From: Flavobacterium sp.
Lineage (GTDB): Bacteria > Bacteroidota > Bacteroidia > Flavobacteriales > Flavobacteriaceae
Direction: 5' to 3'
Length of the DNA: 64,000 nt
Assembly: GCA_023251135.1 (NCBI GenBank)
Contig: JAHEZJ010000016.1
Location: 57,549 to 121,548, forward strand
The notes below the pieces were generated by a model. That model did no database searches and was not told the origin of the DNA. It saw only the letters and a program-made list of their open reading frames with translations. The position numbers and the translations under genes were made by a program. Each line of letters begins with the position of its first letter. The first letter of the stretch is position 1. This document shows positions 62,743 to 64,000 of the stretch, in pieces.

Positions 62743-63115
62743 TCACTTATATGAGTATGCCGTAATTCGCGTGGTGCCAAGAGTAGAACGTGAAGAGTTT
62801 CTGAATATCGGAATCATTTTGTTTTGCAAAAAAAGCAAATTTATAAAGGTTCTTTTTCATTTGAATAAAGAAAGAATACAAGCCCTTTCTGCCGATTTTG
62901 ACATCGAACAGTTAGAATGTAATTTAACGTCATTAGAAAAAATTGTTAGAGGCACTAAAGATGGAGGACCGATCGCTGCATTTGATATTCCGGAACGTTT
63001 TCGATGGCTGACTGCAATTCGAAGCTCCGCAATACAAACGTCAAGACCACACCCGGGTTTATGTCAGGATTTAGAAAAAACGATCCAAAGATTATTTGAA
63101 GAATTAGTTCTTTAA
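62732..63115 (+). CDS. DUF3037 family protein
   Basis: This 127-aa protein starts HLYEYAVIRVVPRVEREEFLNIGIILFC, which is the DUF3037 signature, and has FRWLTAIRSSAIQTSRPHPG in its second half. Its function is unknown; it is regularly found next to HipA-like kinases, as here with an 11-bp overlap and presumably translational coupling. Confidence 0.87.
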   Translation: MQDSHLYEYAVIRVVPRVEREEFLNIGIILFCKKSKFIKVLFHLNKERIQALSADFDIEQLECNLTSLEKIVRGTKDGGPIAAFDIPERFRWLTAIRSSAIQTSRPHPGLCQDLEKTIQRLFEELVL

Positions 63116-63118
63116 AGG

Positions 63119-63166
63119 AGGTTCAAAGGTTCAAAGGTACAAAGGTTCAGAGTGGCAAAGGTTTTA
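63119..63166. repeat. Tandem octamer repeat, AGGTTCAA type
   Basis: AGGTTCAA, AGGTTCAA, AGGTACAA, AGGTTCAG and AGTGGCAA follow one another directly, about five decaying copies. The unit resembles the reverse complement of the AGAACCTC octamer at 18610-18689 (AGGTTCTG). Confidence 0.75.
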
Positions 63167-63195
63167 TGCTCTTTGTCTTTTCTTTACTGTTTTAC

Positions 63196-63272
63196 CAATA
63201 AAAAACAACCACATAAATAATTTAAGAGTTTGTAAGGTTTGCGACCTGACAGGCTTAAAAAATTTATGTGGT
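63196..63272 (-). terminator. Terminator of the pectate lyase gene
   Basis: An 11-bp stem ACCACATAAAT/ATTTATGTGGT encloses 43 bp and is followed on the minus strand by TGTTTTTTATT. It lies 26 bp past the stop codon. The loop contains a degenerate GTAAGGTTTGCGACCTGACAGG. Confidence 0.65.
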
Positions 63273-63297
63273 AAAAAAAACTAAGTTGGATTTCTAA

Positions 63298-64000
63298 TTA
63301 AAAGGACCCGCAGATATTGCCGCCTAAAGTTGCTCCTGCATTGGCAGAGATGTCAGCTTTAACAGCAGTTTTGTTCAATTTTACGATCGAATAGGGTGGA
63401 GTAAAAGCAGTGCCGCTTCCGGCTTGATTTCCGGTTGTATTGGTGAAAACATTGTCCGTTGCTGTAACAGCAGTAAAACCGCTCATTAGATCGATTGGAG
63501 TTTTTACACCTTCAAAAACGTTGCTTTCTACATTTAAATTAGCTTCAAAACCTGCGGCAATACATTTATTACTTGCCGTACTGTTAAAGAAGTTGTTTAC
63601 CAGATGTACTTTTCCAAAACGTACTCTTGGCATTCTTTCTTTGCAACCCGGAGCCCACCAGCAGCGAGCGAAAGTGATTCTTAATTTTCCGCGATCAGCA
63701 GTTGCACCGTCACTGGAACCAATCAAATTAGAGTACCTGTGATCATCAGAACCTCCGGGACCTCCGGCTTTAGGAGCTTTTAAATAACCGAATTTTGTAT
63801 AAGAAACCGTAATATAATCTGATTTATTTTTGATGTCGAAGTTTCCGTCAACTCCATCTCTGAATTCACAATGGTCCACCCATACATTTTGACAATCATC
63901 TAAAATAGCATTGTCCCAGCCATCTGTATCATAAGCTCCGGGTCCTTCAAAAATAAGGTTTCTGATAATAAGATTCGTGCATCTTTTGATGTTGATGATA
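63298..64000 (-). CDS. Polysaccharide lyase family 1 pectate lyase (C-terminal part, runs off window)
   Basis: The minus-strand frame is open to the window edge (234 codons). The protein is a right-handed beta-helix of the pectate lyase type: NLIIRNLIFEGPGAYDTDGWDNAI, then VWVDHCEFRDGVDGNFDIKN, YITVSYTKF, DDHRYSNLIGSSD and the catalytic-arginine region RMPRVRFGKVHLVNNFF. These are the PL1 motifs in order. A GTG at 63879 is not a start, as homology continues upstream of it. It would cleave pectate or related polyuronides outside the cell; the C-terminus ends NICGSF without a T9SS domain. Confidence 0.9.
   Translation of the reverse strand, partial: IINIKRCTNLIIRNLIFEGPGAYDTDGWDNAILDDCQNVWVDHCEFRDGVDGNFDIKNKSDYITVSYTKFGYLKAPKAGGPGGSDDHRYSNLIGSSDGATADRGKLRITFARCWWAPGCKERMPRVRFGKVHLVNNFFNSTASNKCIAAGFEANLNVESNVFEGVKTPIDLMSGFTAVTATDNVFTNTTGNQAGSGTAFTPPYSIVKLNKTAVKADISANAGATLGGNICGSF

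Noticed and set aside
61960-63115. HipAB toxin-antitoxin module
   Set aside because: The partner is DUF3037, not a helix-turn-helix HipB protein, and the kinase lacks the N-terminal HipA domain.
63298-63879. A complete short pectate lyase gene starting at GTG 63879
   Set aside because: The frame stays open to 64000 with PL1-like sequence, so the gene is truncated by the window edge.

Overview
The window looks like a chromosomal segment of a Flavobacterium-like member of the Bacteroidota. The evidence is AT-rich DNA, a fused ccoNO oxidase gene, TAnnTTTG-type -7 promoter boxes instead of sigma70 boxes, few Shine-Dalgarno sequences, SprB-type repeats and a type 9 secretion (T9SS) type A sorting domain. 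No rRNA, tRNA, CRISPR array, insertion sequence or prophage was recognised.

Layout. (1) 1-10.7 kb is a microaerobic respiration island. A Crp/Fnr regulator (partial) diverges from ccoI-ccoS-ccoNO-ccoQ-ccoP-ccoG-ccoH, which build and mature a cbb3 oxidase. A TauE/SafE-like membrane protein and a convergent hemN follow. Near-identical 14-bp palindromes lie upstream of ccoI, ccoS and hemN; in front of ccoS and hemN the spacing to a TAATTTTG box is identical, which suggests one FNR-type regulon. (2) 10.9-24.9 kb is mixed housekeeping: small membrane or exported proteins, DoxX, an acyl-CoA carboxylase beta subunit, lpxD, msrB, prfB (with the classic programmed +1 frameshift), threonine aldolase, ybaB, an oligopeptidase, a cysteine-synthase-like enzyme and a LamG protein. 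(3) 25.1-55.9 kb is the remarkable part: thirteen minus-strand genes, mostly 0-40 bp apart, that look like one very long operon. In transcription order it encodes a 1575-aa exported beta-rich protein, an FN3-repeat protein, five paralogous exported proteins, a giant SprB-repeat adhesin with a T9SS domain, an outer-membrane barrel with a helical tail, a 2168-aa exported protein carrying a metzincin-type zinc motif and a TNT-like NAD-glycohydrolase C-terminus, a candidate immunity gene, an exported ADP-ribosyltransferase-like toxin, and a second candidate immunity gene. I read this as a surface-displayed polymorphic toxin system. (4) 56.2-64 kb is housekeeping again: yebC, an S41 protease, gcvT, a stand-alone NnrD-type dehydratase, a HipA-like kinase/DUF3037 pair and a partial PL1 pectate lyase.

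The toxin end of the operon is visibly more AT-rich than the structural end. The end of the giant toxin and the start of the downstream ART toxin share a linker-like sequence, as expected if toxin modules are exchanged at the 3' end of the operon. Several intergenic regions carry short tandem octamers or heptamers, hairpins and REP-like palindromes.
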